Positions 1-8,910 of a DNA stretch of 64,000 bases are shown in pieces. Position numbers and translations under genes: made by a program. The stretch spans positions 151,741-215,740 of the forward strand of contig CAWATA010000007.1 in assembly GCA_963784885.1 (NCBI GenBank), in the 5' to 3' direction. This DNA is from RHKX01 sp963784885 (GTDB taxonomy: Bacteria; Actinomycetota; Thermoleophilia; Solirubrobacterales; 70-9). The first letter of the stretch is position 1. Every line of letters starts with the position of its first letter. Below the pieces are notes generated by a model that was not told the DNA's origin, did not search any database, and saw only the letters and a list, made by a program, of their open reading frames with translations.

Positions 1-249
1 CCGCGCCGCGCGGTCGCTGAACTCACCGGCACCGAAGACGGCGGTCGCGACGCCCGCGGCCGCCGCCCGCTCGAGCGCCCGCGCGCCGGGCTTGTCGGAG
101 GCGACGCCGACGACGTCGGCCTTGCCGCGTCCGTGGACGCGGTCGAGGATCGCCTGCAGGTTCGTCCCGGAGCCCGAGGCGAGCACCGCGATCCGAAGCG
201 GCCCGCCGTCGCGAGCTCGCGGGTCCTCTGCGGATCGGACGTCGCTCAA
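1..249 (-). CDS. purN: Phosphoribosylglycinamide formyltransferase, N-terminal part (runs off the left edge)
   Basis: PurN transfers a formyl group from 10-formyl-THF to GAR in purine synthesis. Reading the minus strand gives RIAVLASGSGTNLQAILD followed by VVGVASDKPGARALERA, the typical N-terminus of the family with its ASGSGTNLQ phosphate-binding loop. Only 83 codons are in the window. The start chosen is a TTG at 249, one base after the purF stop; it leaves about 15 residues before the conserved strand, so a slightly later start is possible. The gene is the last visible member of the purL-purF-purN run. Confidence 0.85.
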   Translation of the reverse strand, partial: MSDVRSAEDPRARDGGPLRIAVLASGSGTNLQAILDRVHGRGKADVVGVASDKPGARALERAAAAGVATAVFGAGEFSDRAAR

Positions 250-250
250 C

Positions 251-1687
251 TCAGCGGGTGCCGGCGGGGACCGTCGTCAGCTGCTCGAGCGCGAACTTGC
301 CGTTCGCGTTCTCGCCGAGCGGATAGCGGCCGGTGAAGCAGGCGTCGCAGTGATCCTCCGCCGGCGTGCCGATCGCCTCGTAGACCCCGTCGAGGGAGAG
401 GTAGGCGAGCGAGTCGGCGCCGATGTGCTCGGCGATCTCGTCGACGGTCCGCTCGTGGGCGACCATCTCCTCACGGCTCGACATGTCGACCCCGTAGTGG
501 CAGGGGAAGCGGATCGGCGGCGCCGAGATCCGGAGGTGCACCTCGAGCGCCCCGGCATCGCGGAGCATCCCGACGATCTGGCGGGTCGTGTTGCCGCGCA
601 CGATCGAGTCGTCGACGACGACGATGCGCTTGCCCGAGACGATCTCGGGCAGCGGGTTGAACTTCATCCGCAGACCGTGCTTGCGCAGCTCCTGCCCGGG
701 CTGGATGAACGTCCGGGCAACGTAGCGGTTCTTGATCAGCCCATCGTCCTTCGGCAGTCCGGAGGCCCGCGAGAAGCCCGAGGCGGCCGGGTTGCCGGAG
801 TCGGGAACCGAGATCACCAGGTCGGCGTCGACCGGCGCCTCGCGCCAGAGGATCTCGCCCATCCGGCCGCGGACCTGCTGCAGGACGCGACCCTCGAGTC
901 GGCTGTCGGGCCGCGAGAAGTAGATGTGCTCGAAGACGCAGTGCGACTTCTTCTTCGGCTTGACCGCCTGCCGTACCTCGAGGCCGCGGTCGCTGAGCGA
1001 GACCATCTCGCCGGGGTTGACCTCGCGCATCAGCTCGGCGCCGACGATGTCGAACGCACAGCTCTCGGAGGCGACGAGGTAATCGGAGCCGAGCCGGCCG
1101 AGCGCCAGGGGTCGCACGCCGCTCGGATCGCGGAAGGCGCAGATCCCGCTCTTGGTCATGACGACGGTCGAGTAGGCGCCCTCGAGCCGCGGCATCGTCT
1201 CGACGACCGCGTCCTCGATCCGCTTCTCGGGCGAGGAGGAGAGCAGGGCGGCGATGATCTCCGAGTCGGAGGTGCCGCGGAAGGAGATGCCGCGCTCGCG
1301 GAGCTCGGCGAAGAGCTCGACGGCGTTCGTCAGGTTGCCGTTGTGGGCGAGCGCGACCTCGCGGCCGTCGTCGCGCCAGACGGGCTGGGTGTTCTCCCAG
1401 GCGCCGCCCCCGGTCGTCGAGTAGCGGACGTGTCCGATCGCCATCGTCCCGGCGAGGCCCTGCAACTTCTCCTCGTCGAAGACCTGCGAGACGAGCCCGA
1501 GGTCGCGGAGGGTCATGATCATCCCGCCTTCGCAGGTGGCGATGCCGGCCGATTCCTGGCCGCGATGCTGGAGTGCGTAGAGGCCGAAGTACGCCAGCCG
1601 GGCGACGTCGTGACCGGGTGCGTACACGCCGAAGACGCCGCACTCATCGCGCGGTCCGTCGCGGTCGTCGAAGAGCCGCTCGCTCAA
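251..1687 (-). CDS. purF: Amidophosphoribosyltransferase (first step of purine synthesis)
   Basis: PurF makes phosphoribosylamine from PRPP and glutamine. The N-terminal glutaminase begins at DECGVFG; Cys16 would become the N-terminal nucleophile after removal of a 15-residue propeptide. The PRPP motif VVVDDSIVRGNT lies near residue 360. Cysteines in SHCVFEH, FPCHYG and CDACFTG match the four ligands of the iron-sulfur, Bacillus-type enzyme, so an oxygen-sensitive cluster is inferred. Start: a TTG at 1687 with GGAAGG about 11 bases upstream. An in-frame TTG at 1750 also exists but adds an arginine-rich leader unlike the family. It lies 99 bases after purL on the same strand. Confidence 0.95.
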   Translation of the reverse strand: MSERLFDDRDGPRDECGVFGVYAPGHDVARLAYFGLYALQHRGQESAGIATCEGGMIMTLRDLGLVSQVFDEEKLQGLAGTMAIGHVRYSTTGGGAWENTQPVWRDDGREVALAHNGNLTNAVELFAELRERGISFRGTSDSEIIAALLSSSPEKRIEDAVVETMPRLEGAYSTVVMTKSGICAFRDPSGVRPLALGRLGSDYLVASESCAFDIVGAELMREVNPGEMVSLSDRGLEVRQAVKPKKKSHCVFEHIYFSRPDSRLEGRVLQQVRGRMGEILWREAPVDADLVISVPDSGNPAASGFSRASGLPKDDGLIKNRYVARTFIQPGQELRKHGLRMKFNPLPEIVSGKRIVVVDDSIVRGNTTRQIVGMLRDAGALEVHLRISAPPIRFPCHYGVDMSSREEMVAHERTVDEIAEHIGADSLAYLSLDGVYEAIGTPAEDHCDACFTGRYPLGENANGKFALEQLTTVPAGTR

Positions 1688-1786
1688 GAAGAAGTAGGCC
1701 TTCCGGATCGACGTCGTCGGGGATCGGAGCAGGCGTGGCCTGCAGCGCAAGGCTAGCAGCGCCGGGCGCCGGCACCGGTGCGGGGG

Positions 1787-4009
1787 TCAGGCCGGCGTCG
1801 CCTCCATCAGTGCGCCGAGCGAGCGCCAGGCCGCCGCGGCGTCCCCGACGCTCACCGAGACCTCCGCCGATCCCGCCGTGATTCGGATCTCGTGGCCCTC
1901 GGCGATTCCGATCAGGGTCGCCGTGCCCGCCTCGACGAGCCGTGCGATCGCGCTCACCTCGCCGGCGACCACGAAGCCGCCGGGCCCCTCGCCGAACAGC
2001 CACGCCTCCGGGTCGTCGTCCCCAGTCAGCGGCCCGATGTCGACCTGCAGGCCGACCTCGCCGTCGATCGCGCACTCGGCGAGCGCGCACGCGAGACCGC
2101 CGTCGCTGACGTCGTGGACGGTGTGGAGCCGGCCGGAGCGGACCGCGCCGCGAACCTCGGCGATCGCCGCCTTGACGGCACCGATCTCGAACCGGCCGAG
2201 TCCGTGGTCGAGCTCGCCCCTGAGCTTCGCCAGCTGCGATCCCGCCAGCGACGGCGCGAACGCCCCGGCGAACGCGATCGCGTCGCCCGAGCGCAGCGCC
2301 GCGGTCGGAAGGTTCTCGGCCGACGGCAGCTCGCCGACCATGCCGACGACCGGCGTCGGGTAGATCGGCCCGCGGTCGGTCTCGTTGTAGAGCGAGACGT
2401 TGCCGCCGACGACCGGGACGCCGAGCTCGGTGCAGGCATCCGCGAGGCCGCGGGTCGAGCGGTCGAGCTGCCAGGCGACGACCGGCTTCTCCGGGTTGCC
2501 GAAGTTGAGGCAGTTCGTGAGACCGAGCGGCTCGGCGCCCACGCAGGCGAGGTTCTGGGCGCACTCGAGCACCGCCTCGACGGTGCCGGCGTAGGGGTCG
2601 CAGCCGACCCGGCGGCCGCTGCCGTCGATCGAGACCGCGATCGCGGTGTCCGCATCGGGGATCTGCAGGACGGCGGCGTCGGCCTGCTCGGGCCGCCGCA
2701 CGGTCCGTGACTGGACGATCGAGTCGTACTGCTCGAACGCCCAGCGCTTCGAGGCGATCGTCGGCGTCGCGAGCAGCGACAGCAGCGTGTCTGAGGGCTC
2801 CGAGCCGGCGAGCCGCGGCTCGCCGTTCCCGTAGATCCAGGCCTCGGGCTCGGCCGGCTCGAGGTCGTAGAGCGGGCAGTCGTCGACGAGCAGCGTCACC
2901 GGCATGTCGCCGACGACCTCGTCGCCGTCGAGGATCCGGATCCGGTCGCCCGCGGTGACCTCGCCGATCGCGGTGCCGCCGGTCTCCCACTTCCGGCAGA
3001 TCGCCAGGACCTCTTCGACCTTCTCGGGCTCGACGACGGCGAGCATCCGCTCCTGGGACTCCGAGACCATCACCTCGAACGGCTCGAGGTCGGGGTTGCG
3101 CAGCGGCACCCTGGCGACGTCGATGTCGATTCCGACGCCGCCGGCCGAGGCCATCTCGGACGCCGAGGAGGTCAGGCCGGCCGCGCCGAGGTCCTGGAGC
3201 GAGACGAGCAGATCGGAGGCCAGCAGCTCGAGGCAGCACTCCATCACCTTCTTCTCCTCGAACGGGTCGCCGATCTGGACGGTCGGCCGCTTGTCGTCGG
3301 CCTCCTCGAGCTCGGCCGAGGCCAGCACCGATGCCCCGCCGATTCCGTCGCGGCCGGTGGTCGCACCCATCAGGACGATCACGTTGCCGATGCCCGCCGC
3401 CGCGGCCCGGACCATCTCGTCGGTCCGGGCGAGGCCGACGCACATCGCGTTGACGAGGCAGTTCTGCTCGTAGGGCGCCTCGAAGTGGACCTCGCCGCCG
3501 ACGGTGGGCACGCCGATCGAGTTGCCGTAGTGGCCGATCCCGGCGACGACGTGATCGAACAGGTACCGCGACCGCGGTGAATCGAGCTCGCCGAAGCGGA
3601 GCGAGTCGAGGACCGCGATCGGCCGCGCCCCGAGGGCGAAGATGTCGCGCATGATCCCGCCGACACCGGTGGCGGCGCCCTGAAACGGCTCGACCGCGCT
3701 CGGGTGGTTGTGGGACTCGACCTTGAACGCCACCGACCAGCCGTTGCCGACGTCGACCGCACCGGCGTTCTCGCCCGGCCCCATGACCACGCGCGGCCCC
3801 TCGGTCGGCAGTCGCCGGAGCAGCTTCTTCGAGTGCTTGTAGGCGCAGTGCTCGGACCAGAGCAGCGAGAACATGGCCAGCTCGACGTCGTTCGGCTCCT
3901 TGCCGAGCCCGTCGCAGATGAGCTCGAACTCGTGGTCGGTGAGACCCAGTTCGCGGTGCTTGCTCAACTGGGACGGGAGTCGTTCGCGGCGCTCACCATG
4001 CCCATTCAA
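1787..4009 (-). CDS. purL: FGAM synthase, small-type PurL subunit
   Basis: PurL uses ATP to convert FGAR to FGAM, taking ammonia from PurQ. At 740 residues this is the small form that needs separate PurS and PurQ, and both are present at 16,797-17,707. Motifs seen: SEHCAYKHSKK near residue 54, the VESHNHPSA catalytic loop near 98, GVGGIMRDIFALGARP near 115, and TVGGEVHFE. The start taken is TTG at 4009; a second in-frame TTG 14 codons later, just before SKHRELGLTDHEFELI, is a good alternative, and neither has a clear ribosome site. It is separated from purQ by a 12.7 kb sulfotransferase/glycosyltransferase island. Confidence 0.95.
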   Translation of the reverse strand: MNGHGERRERLPSQLSKHRELGLTDHEFELICDGLGKEPNDVELAMFSLLWSEHCAYKHSKKLLRRLPTEGPRVVMGPGENAGAVDVGNGWSVAFKVESHNHPSAVEPFQGAATGVGGIMRDIFALGARPIAVLDSLRFGELDSPRSRYLFDHVVAGIGHYGNSIGVPTVGGEVHFEAPYEQNCLVNAMCVGLARTDEMVRAAAAGIGNVIVLMGATTGRDGIGGASVLASAELEEADDKRPTVQIGDPFEEKKVMECCLELLASDLLVSLQDLGAAGLTSSASEMASAGGVGIDIDVARVPLRNPDLEPFEVMVSESQERMLAVVEPEKVEEVLAICRKWETGGTAIGEVTAGDRIRILDGDEVVGDMPVTLLVDDCPLYDLEPAEPEAWIYGNGEPRLAGSEPSDTLLSLLATPTIASKRWAFEQYDSIVQSRTVRRPEQADAAVLQIPDADTAIAVSIDGSGRRVGCDPYAGTVEAVLECAQNLACVGAEPLGLTNCLNFGNPEKPVVAWQLDRSTRGLADACTELGVPVVGGNVSLYNETDRGPIYPTPVVGMVGELPSAENLPTAALRSGDAIAFAGAFAPSLAGSQLAKLRGELDHGLGRFEIGAVKAAIAEVRGAVRSGRLHTVHDVSDGGLACALAECAIDGEVGLQVDIGPLTGDDDPEAWLFGEGPGGFVVAGEVSAIARLVEAGTATLIGIAEGHEIRITAGSAEVSVSVGDAAAAWRSLGALMEATPA

Positions 4010-4064
4010 CTACGTGGCCCACCGGAACGGTCGGGTGCCCGCGTGTGCGCGGCGGCCTGAGGGT

Positions 4065-5912
4065 TCAGCGGACGGGGCTCGGAACGCCCTCGCGGTAGCC
4101 GAGCTCGTCGAGCATCGGGCCGGCGACCTCCTCGAAGGCCTCGAGCTGCTCCGGCTCGAGGCGCTCTTGCCAGCCCCCGACGGGCCCGAGCCGGGTTTCG
4201 ATCCCGTCGCGACCGGGGGGATCGATCATGCCGGGCTCGAAGTCGAGCTCGATGAACTCGCAGACTCGCCGCAGCACCTTCTCGGGCTCGGCGATCAGAT
4301 CCTCGTAACGGACCTCGAGCAGGTGGTTGATCAGGTGCGCCTGGACGCGAACCGAGCGGACCTTCTTGTTCCAGCGCTGACCGGTCGCCATCGCGGCGCC
4401 GGTGTTGATCTCCGCGGGCCGGGCGGCGAGCGTGTCGCGGCCGTCGCGGACGACGTGGACGAACCGGGCTTCGGTCAGGGCTCGCTGGATCCGGCGCATC
4501 CGCTTCAGGTAGGAGGGTGTGTCGTCGCCCCAGCGGGCCGCGCCGCCGGCTTCGGCGGCGGCCTCGTAGAAGCAGCGCAGGACGGCGGCGGCCTTGAGGT
4601 CGTCGAGGGCGGTGAGGCGGCTGCGCATCTCGTCCTCGTCGAGCCCGTGGGCCTCGAGCGGACCTGCGGCCGCCATCACTTTGAGAACCCGCTCGACCGT
4701 CATCGGCTCGGAGCGGATCATCTCCGCGAGGCGCGGGACGAAGCCGGTCTCGTGCAGCATCTCCATCTCCGAGTGCGCTCCGAGCATCGCGCCCAGGAGG
4801 TCGGTTCCGGACCGCGCCGCACCGACCAGAAACGGTGCCGGGATCCGGGGGTCGGCGGGATCGCGGACGCCGGTCGCGTGCTTGGCCATCGCAACCGCGC
4901 GGCGCATCGGCCGGGGCAGCCGCGGGCCACGCCGCGGCCGATGGATCTCGCCGGCGCCGTTCGGGCTCGAGGTCTCGTAGCCGAGCTCGGCGAGCAGATC
5001 GCCGGCGAGCGCCTCGTAGGCGGCACGGTCGACCGGCGTCATCCGCTGTTTCCAGGTGCCGATCATGTCCGGGTTCGGCGGCTCGAACGTCTTCGCGTGA
5101 CTCATCAGCCGCTTCTCGGCCGACTGGGCCTCGCCGTGAGCCCGCGGGAGCGCCCGGGCCTTCTCCTGGAGCCGCTGCTCGGCGGTCAGGTGGTAGCCGA
5201 GCATGTCCTCGTCGAAGTCGAGCTCGATGAACTCGCAGATCCGGCGCAACTCGCGCTCGGTGTCGAGGATCAGATCCTCGAACTTGACCTCCATGTAGAA
5301 GCCGAGGTAGGGCGCCTGGGAGCGGCCGCGGCTGACGCGGCTGCGCCACTTCTCGGCCGCCGCCTCGATCGTCTGCGGCCCCCAGGTCTGCTTCAGGACC
5401 GACAGGGCGACGTCGCGGCCGTCGCGGATCAGGTGGATGAAGCGCGCCTCCGGCAGGTAGGTCTGGATCTCCCGCATCGACTTCACGTAGCCGGGGGTCT
5501 TGTCGCCCCAGCGGGCCCCGTGCTTGCCCTGCTTGTCGGCGTACAGCGCGAAGAAGGCGCGGACGGCCTCGGGCCCGGTGAGCGGGTCGACGGCCGCCCA
5601 GCGTTCGGCCAGCTCGGCCGGCTCGATCGTGAAGTCTCCCCAGCGGCGGTGCGAGGCGAGCAGCTCGAGCATCTGCTCGGGTGTCGCACCGTGCTTCTCG
5701 CGGGCCGTGACGAGCTCGGGGATGAAATGCGTCTCGGAGGGGATCGCGATCTCGGGATGCGCGTCGAGCATCAGCCGCAGCAGCGTCGTCCCCGAGCGCG
5801 TCGCGCCGACGACGAACGGCGCCGCGGGCGGGCCGGAGGCGCCGCGCCGGATCGCCGAGCGACGACTGCGCCAGCCGTGCACCGAGCGGAGGATCTCGCG
5901 CCGGGCCTTCAT
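4065..5912 (-). CDS. Tandem two-domain PAPS-dependent sulfotransferase
   Basis: At 615 residues it is twice the usual length. Domain 1 (about 30-310) has the 5'-phosphosulfate loop GATRSGTTLLRLMLDAHPE and the 3'-phosphate segment RFIHLIRDGRDVALS. Domain 2 (about 350-610) repeats both as GAARSGTDLLGAMLGAHSE and RFVHVVRDGRDTLAA. Each keeps the family's WGDxTPxYxKxM and EVxxEDLI blocks. Both domains resemble the single-domain neighbours, so an internal duplication or gene fusion is inferred. The ATG at 5912 overlaps the preceding stop as ATGA, suggesting translational coupling. Acceptor unknown; the setting suggests a surface glycan or glycolipid. Domain 2 loop changes (TT to TD) may reduce activity. 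Confidence 0.85.
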   Translation of the reverse strand: MKARREILRSVHGWRSRRSAIRRGASGPPAAPFVVGATRSGTTLLRLMLDAHPEIAIPSETHFIPELVTAREKHGATPEQMLELLASHRRWGDFTIEPAELAERWAAVDPLTGPEAVRAFFALYADKQGKHGARWGDKTPGYVKSMREIQTYLPEARFIHLIRDGRDVALSVLKQTWGPQTIEAAAEKWRSRVSRGRSQAPYLGFYMEVKFEDLILDTERELRRICEFIELDFDEDMLGYHLTAEQRLQEKARALPRAHGEAQSAEKRLMSHAKTFEPPNPDMIGTWKQRMTPVDRAAYEALAGDLLAELGYETSSPNGAGEIHRPRRGPRLPRPMRRAVAMAKHATGVRDPADPRIPAPFLVGAARSGTDLLGAMLGAHSEMEMLHETGFVPRLAEMIRSEPMTVERVLKVMAAAGPLEAHGLDEDEMRSRLTALDDLKAAAVLRCFYEAAAEAGGAARWGDDTPSYLKRMRRIQRALTEARFVHVVRDGRDTLAARPAEINTGAAMATGQRWNKKVRSVRVQAHLINHLLEVRYEDLIAEPEKVLRRVCEFIELDFEPGMIDPPGRDGIETRLGPVGGWQERLEPEQLEAFEEVAGPMLDELGYREGVPSPVR

Positions 5913-7954
5913 GCCCGGACTCCCGCGAACAACTCGGCGTAGCCGTCGACGGTCTTCTCCCAGGCGTACTCGTCGCGGCCGGCTCGGGCGCCGGCGGCCA
6001 GCTGCTCGCGCAGGGCCGGCTCGGCGAGGCGCTCGATCGCCGCCGTCAGCTCGCCGACGTCCGGCTTCATCGACGGGATGCCCGAGGGTGCCGTGTCGTC
6101 CTGGCGGTCCCCGACGAGCAGGCCGTTCGCGCCGTCTCTGACGACTTCGTTCATCGGCGGGCTGTCGTTGGTGATCTGCGGCATCCCGAACGCGATCGCC
6201 TCGTAGAGGAACAGGCCGAGGCCCTCCCAGCGGCTCGGGCCGAGGCAGACGTCGCAGGACGCGAACAGCCTCAGGTGCTCGTCGGTCGGCATGTCGTCGA
6301 TCACCAGCTCGATCCGGGGATCGGCCGCGGCGGCCTTCTCCAGGTAGTTCATGCGGCGCTCGAGCTGCGCCTTGAAGATCAGGCGCAGGTTCTCACCGCG
6401 CGCGGCCCGGAACGCCTCGATGACCTCCCGGTGCGGCTTGCGGGGGCCGAGCAGCGCGCCGGGGAAGTAGAAGGAGACAACTTCCGCATCTCCACCGCCT
6501 CGCGTCCGGGGATGCGGACCCGCCGCCCTGGCCCTGTCCGCCGCCTCGAGCAGCTCCGGGTGCAGGCCCCACTGGATGTAGGGGGACTCGATCCCGAGCT
6601 CGGCGTAGCGGCGCTGCTCGCAGCGGGTCAGCGAGTAGAGGACGTCGTAGGCGCGCTGCGCCGGCTCGGCGTCCTCGGGGGAGAACATCTCCCAGACGAA
6701 GCGCCCGACCGTCTTGATCCCCGACTCCCGGATCCGCGCGATCTCCTCGTGCTGGTAGCAGTTGTCCCAGTGGACGGCCTCGATCCGGTTGTCGTCGATC
6801 CAGCGCCGGTACTCGTCGAACGGGACCTCCCAGTCGGACGCCTCGGTGACCCCGGGCTGGTCCCAGACCCCGGTCCGGTCGACGTGCGCGGCCATCGGTC
6901 CCTTGTCGCGGGTCGGCCGGGCGAGGATGAAGGTCTCGTGGCCGCGGGCGTCGAGCGCGTCGCGGATGTAGCGGGAGACGAACGCCTGCCCGCGGTTGAA
7001 CCACTTCGTGACGATTCCTATCCTCACGACGGCACCTCGTAGCCGAGCTCGCTCGAGCAGCTCACCGGCCACCGCGTCGTAGGCCGCGAGGTCATCGGCG
7101 CTCATCTCGCGCCGCCACTTGTCGAGCTTCGCCGGATCGGGCGGCTTCGTCGTCGGCGCGTGGTTGGCGATCCGGTAGCCGGCCTCCTGCTCGGCGTGGC
7201 TGCCCTCGGCCCGCAGCGTTCCGGCCATCTCGGCCAGCCGCTCGGCCGCTCGCTCGTGGTAGCTCAGGACTGCGTCGTCCCACGGCAGATCGACGAACTC
7301 GCAGATCCGTCGCAGGGTCGTCTCCGGGTCGCGGACGAGGTCCTCGTAGCGGGCCTCGACGTAGCGTGGGCCCTTCAGTGCCGACGCCTGCTCGCGCGCC
7401 TTGCGGATCCGCTTCACCCAGCGCGCCGCCTGCTCGGGCGCCGGCGGCTGCTCGTTGATCGCGCGGGCCGACTGCGAGAGGGCGACGTCGCGGCCGTCGC
7501 GGATCAGGTGGATGAAGCGGGCCTCCGGCAGCGTCCGGCCGATCCGCTGCACCGACAGCATGTAGGCGGGCGTCTTGTCGCCCCAGCGCGGCTTGCCCTG
7601 CTTCTCGGCATAGGCCTCGAAGAAGGCGCGGACAGCCGCCGCCGCGTCGCCGGGGGGAACGGTGGCGAGGCGCTCGCGCATCTCCGCCGTTTCGATCCCG
7701 AAGTCCGCCCAGGTGCGGTTCGCGGTCATCGCTTCGAGCACCTCGTCGGTGCCCCGCTCGGCCCGCGCCGCCTTGATCACGTCGGGGACGAAGTGGGTCT
7801 CCGGCGGGACGGCGAGCTGCGGATGGGCGTCGAGCATCATCCGCAGCAGCGTCGTGCCGGATCGGGTCAGCCCGACCACGAACGGCGCCGGCGGGCGCGC
7901 CTGCTCGAGCGCGTCGCCGTCGTGACGGATCCTGCTCAGCGGCGAGGGACTCAC
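5909..7954 (-). CDS. Sulfotransferase-glycosyltransferase continuous ORF (probably two genes joined by a one-base frame change)
   Basis: The reading frame gives 681 residues: a sulfotransferase (1 to about 305; GLTRSGTTLLRMMLDAHPQ, RFIHLIRDGRDVALS), then a family-4-like glycosyltransferase (about 310-681; VRIGIVTKWFNRGQAF, PSRWEGLGLFLYEA, PPMNEVVRDGANG). The join looks accidental. In the alternative frame at the boundary the codons read ELGYEVPS then TGA, the usual end of this sulfotransferase family, and that TGA overlaps a GTG at 7027 as GTGA, the usual junction in this cluster. One extra base near 7045-7055 would fuse them. Most likely reality: sulfotransferase 7024-7954 and glycosyltransferase 5909-7027. 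The start is GTG at 7954 in a GTGA overlap. Confidence 0.8.
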   Translation of the reverse strand: MSPSPLSRIRHDGDALEQARPPAPFVVGLTRSGTTLLRMMLDAHPQLAVPPETHFVPDVIKAARAERGTDEVLEAMTANRTWADFGIETAEMRERLATVPPGDAAAAVRAFFEAYAEKQGKPRWGDKTPAYMLSVQRIGRTLPEARFIHLIRDGRDVALSQSARAINEQPPAPEQAARWVKRIRKAREQASALKGPRYVEARYEDLVRDPETTLRRICEFVDLPWDDAVLSYHERAAERLAEMAGTLRAEGSHAEQEAGYRIANHAPTTKPPDPAKLDKWRREMSADDLAAYDAVAGELLERARLRGAVVRIGIVTKWFNRGQAFVSRYIRDALDARGHETFILARPTRDKGPMAAHVDRTGVWDQPGVTEASDWEVPFDEYRRWIDDNRIEAVHWDNCYQHEEIARIRESGIKTVGRFVWEMFSPEDAEPAQRAYDVLYSLTRCEQRRYAELGIESPYIQWGLHPELLEAADRARAAGPHPRTRGGGDAEVVSFYFPGALLGPRKPHREVIEAFRAARGENLRLIFKAQLERRMNYLEKAAAADPRIELVIDDMPTDEHLRLFASCDVCLGPSRWEGLGLFLYEAIAFGMPQITNDSPPMNEVVRDGANGLLVGDRQDDTAPSGIPSMKPDVGELTAAIERLAEPALREQLAAGARAGRDEYAWEKTVDGYAELFAGVRA
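6482..6519 (-). repeat. Diverged copy F of the dispersed hairpin repeat, inside the glycosyltransferase part
   Basis: An 8-base perfect stem (TCCGCATC at 6483-6490 with GATGCGGA at 6511-6518) encloses 20 bases which, read on the minus strand, contain GGACGCG then GGCGG, matching the loop core of the other copies. The bases after it, AGTTGTCTCC, match the flank of copy B (AGTTGTCTACC). It is in frame in the coding sequence, immediately before the FYFPG block. This is the same protein position as copies D and E in paralogous genes. Confidence 0.5.
7042..7056 (-). other. Probable single-base frame lesion joining sulfotransferase and glycosyltransferase
   Basis: The family's C-terminus is GELL-x-ELGYE. 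Here the minus strand reads GAG CTG CTC, then GAGC, then GAGCTCGGCTACGAG. Four bases stand where one codon is expected, shifting the frame from ELGYEVPS-stop into ERARLRGAVVRIGIV. It may be a sequencing or assembly error or a genuine mutation; the sequence alone cannot say. Confidence 0.6.
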
Positions 7955-8910
7955 GATGCCGTCTCCTCCTCGCCGCCGGCGTCCGCGCTCGCCGGGATGG
8001 TGCCCCCGGAGTCGCTGATCACTTCGTAACCGAGCTCGCGCAGCAGCGGCGCGGCGACGCTCTCGAACGCCGCGACGTCCTCCGGCGCCATGTCCTGCTT
8101 CCAGCGCGCGAGCCGGCTCGGGTCCGGTGGCTTCGAGGTCAGCACGTGCGCCTCCTTGCGGTGGTCGGCGGGGCGCAGCGGCTTGCCCTCCTCCGGCGGC
8201 AGGTCGCGGTGCATCTCGGCGAGCCGCTCCTCGGCCCGCTCGTAGTAGTGGAGCATCGAGTCGTCCCAGGGCAGCTCGAGGAACTCGGCGATCCGGCGCA
8301 GCTCGGGCTCGGTTTCGCGGACGAGCGACTCGTACTGAACCTCGATGTAGTCGAGGTCGGCGCCGTCGGCGCGCGCTCCCTCGATCTTCCGGACCCAGCG
8401 CTCGGCGACCGCCTCCATCGGCGGCGGATCCTTGAGGATGCGCTTGAAGCGCGAGAGGGCGGCGTCACGGCCGTCGCGAATCATGTGGACGAACTTCGCC
8501 TCCGGAATCCAGCGGTCGATCTGCTTCATCCGCTTGACGTAGTTCGGGGTCTTGTCGCCCCACCGCGGCTTGCCCTGGCCCTCGGCGTAGAGCTCGAAGA
8601 AGGCCCGGATCGTCGTCTCCGGGTCGATCCGATCGAGCGCGCAGTAGCGGTCCAGCAGGGCAGCGGAATCGAGGTTGAAGTCACCCCACTGGCGGTGCCC
8701 GGTGACGATCGCGTGCGCCTCCTCGCAAGTCACGCCGCGCTTGCGGGTCGCCTTGATCAGCGCCGGCACGAAGTGGGTCTCAGGCGGGATCGCCATGTCG
8801 GGATGGGCGTCGAGCATCAGCCGCAGCAGCGTCGTGCCGGAGCGGGTGACGCCGACGATGAACGGGACCGGTGGGCCGGTCGGCCCCTTGCGGCGCAGCG
8901 GCAGCCTCAT
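7951..8910 (-). CDS. PAPS-dependent sulfotransferase
   Basis: 319 residues, the normal single-domain length. The phosphosulfate loop is GVTRSGTTLLRLMLDAHPD (residue 19 on); the 3'-phosphate site is KFVHMIRDGRDAALSR; WGDKTPNYVKRM and VQYESLV are present; the C-terminus ends in LLRELGYEV. It transfers sulfate from PAPS to an unknown acceptor. No signal peptide or membrane segment is seen, so it is probably cytoplasmic. It is coupled on both sides: its ATG overlaps the upstream stop (ATGA at 8910), and its own TGA overlaps the next gene's GTG. Close similarity to the flanking genes indicates recent tandem duplication. Confidence 0.87.
   Translation of the reverse strand: MRLPLRRKGPTGPPVPFIVGVTRSGTTLLRLMLDAHPDMAIPPETHFVPALIKATRKRGVTCEEAHAIVTGHRQWGDFNLDSAALLDRYCALDRIDPETTIRAFFELYAEGQGKPRWGDKTPNYVKRMKQIDRWIPEAKFVHMIRDGRDAALSRFKRILKDPPPMEAVAERWVRKIEGARADGADLDYIEVQYESLVRETEPELRRIAEFLELPWDDSMLHYYERAEERLAEMHRDLPPEEGKPLRPADHRKEAHVLTSKPPDPSRLARWKQDMAPEDVAAFESVAAPLLRELGYEVISDSGGTIPASADAGGEEETAS

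Noticed and set aside
92..1756. 554-codon open frame on the plus strand opposite purF, and similar long frames opposite purL, clpB, dnaK and the sulfotransferases
   Set aside because: High-GC shadow frames: they are Arg/Ala/Asp-rich, show no domain, and cover genes with certain function on the other strand.
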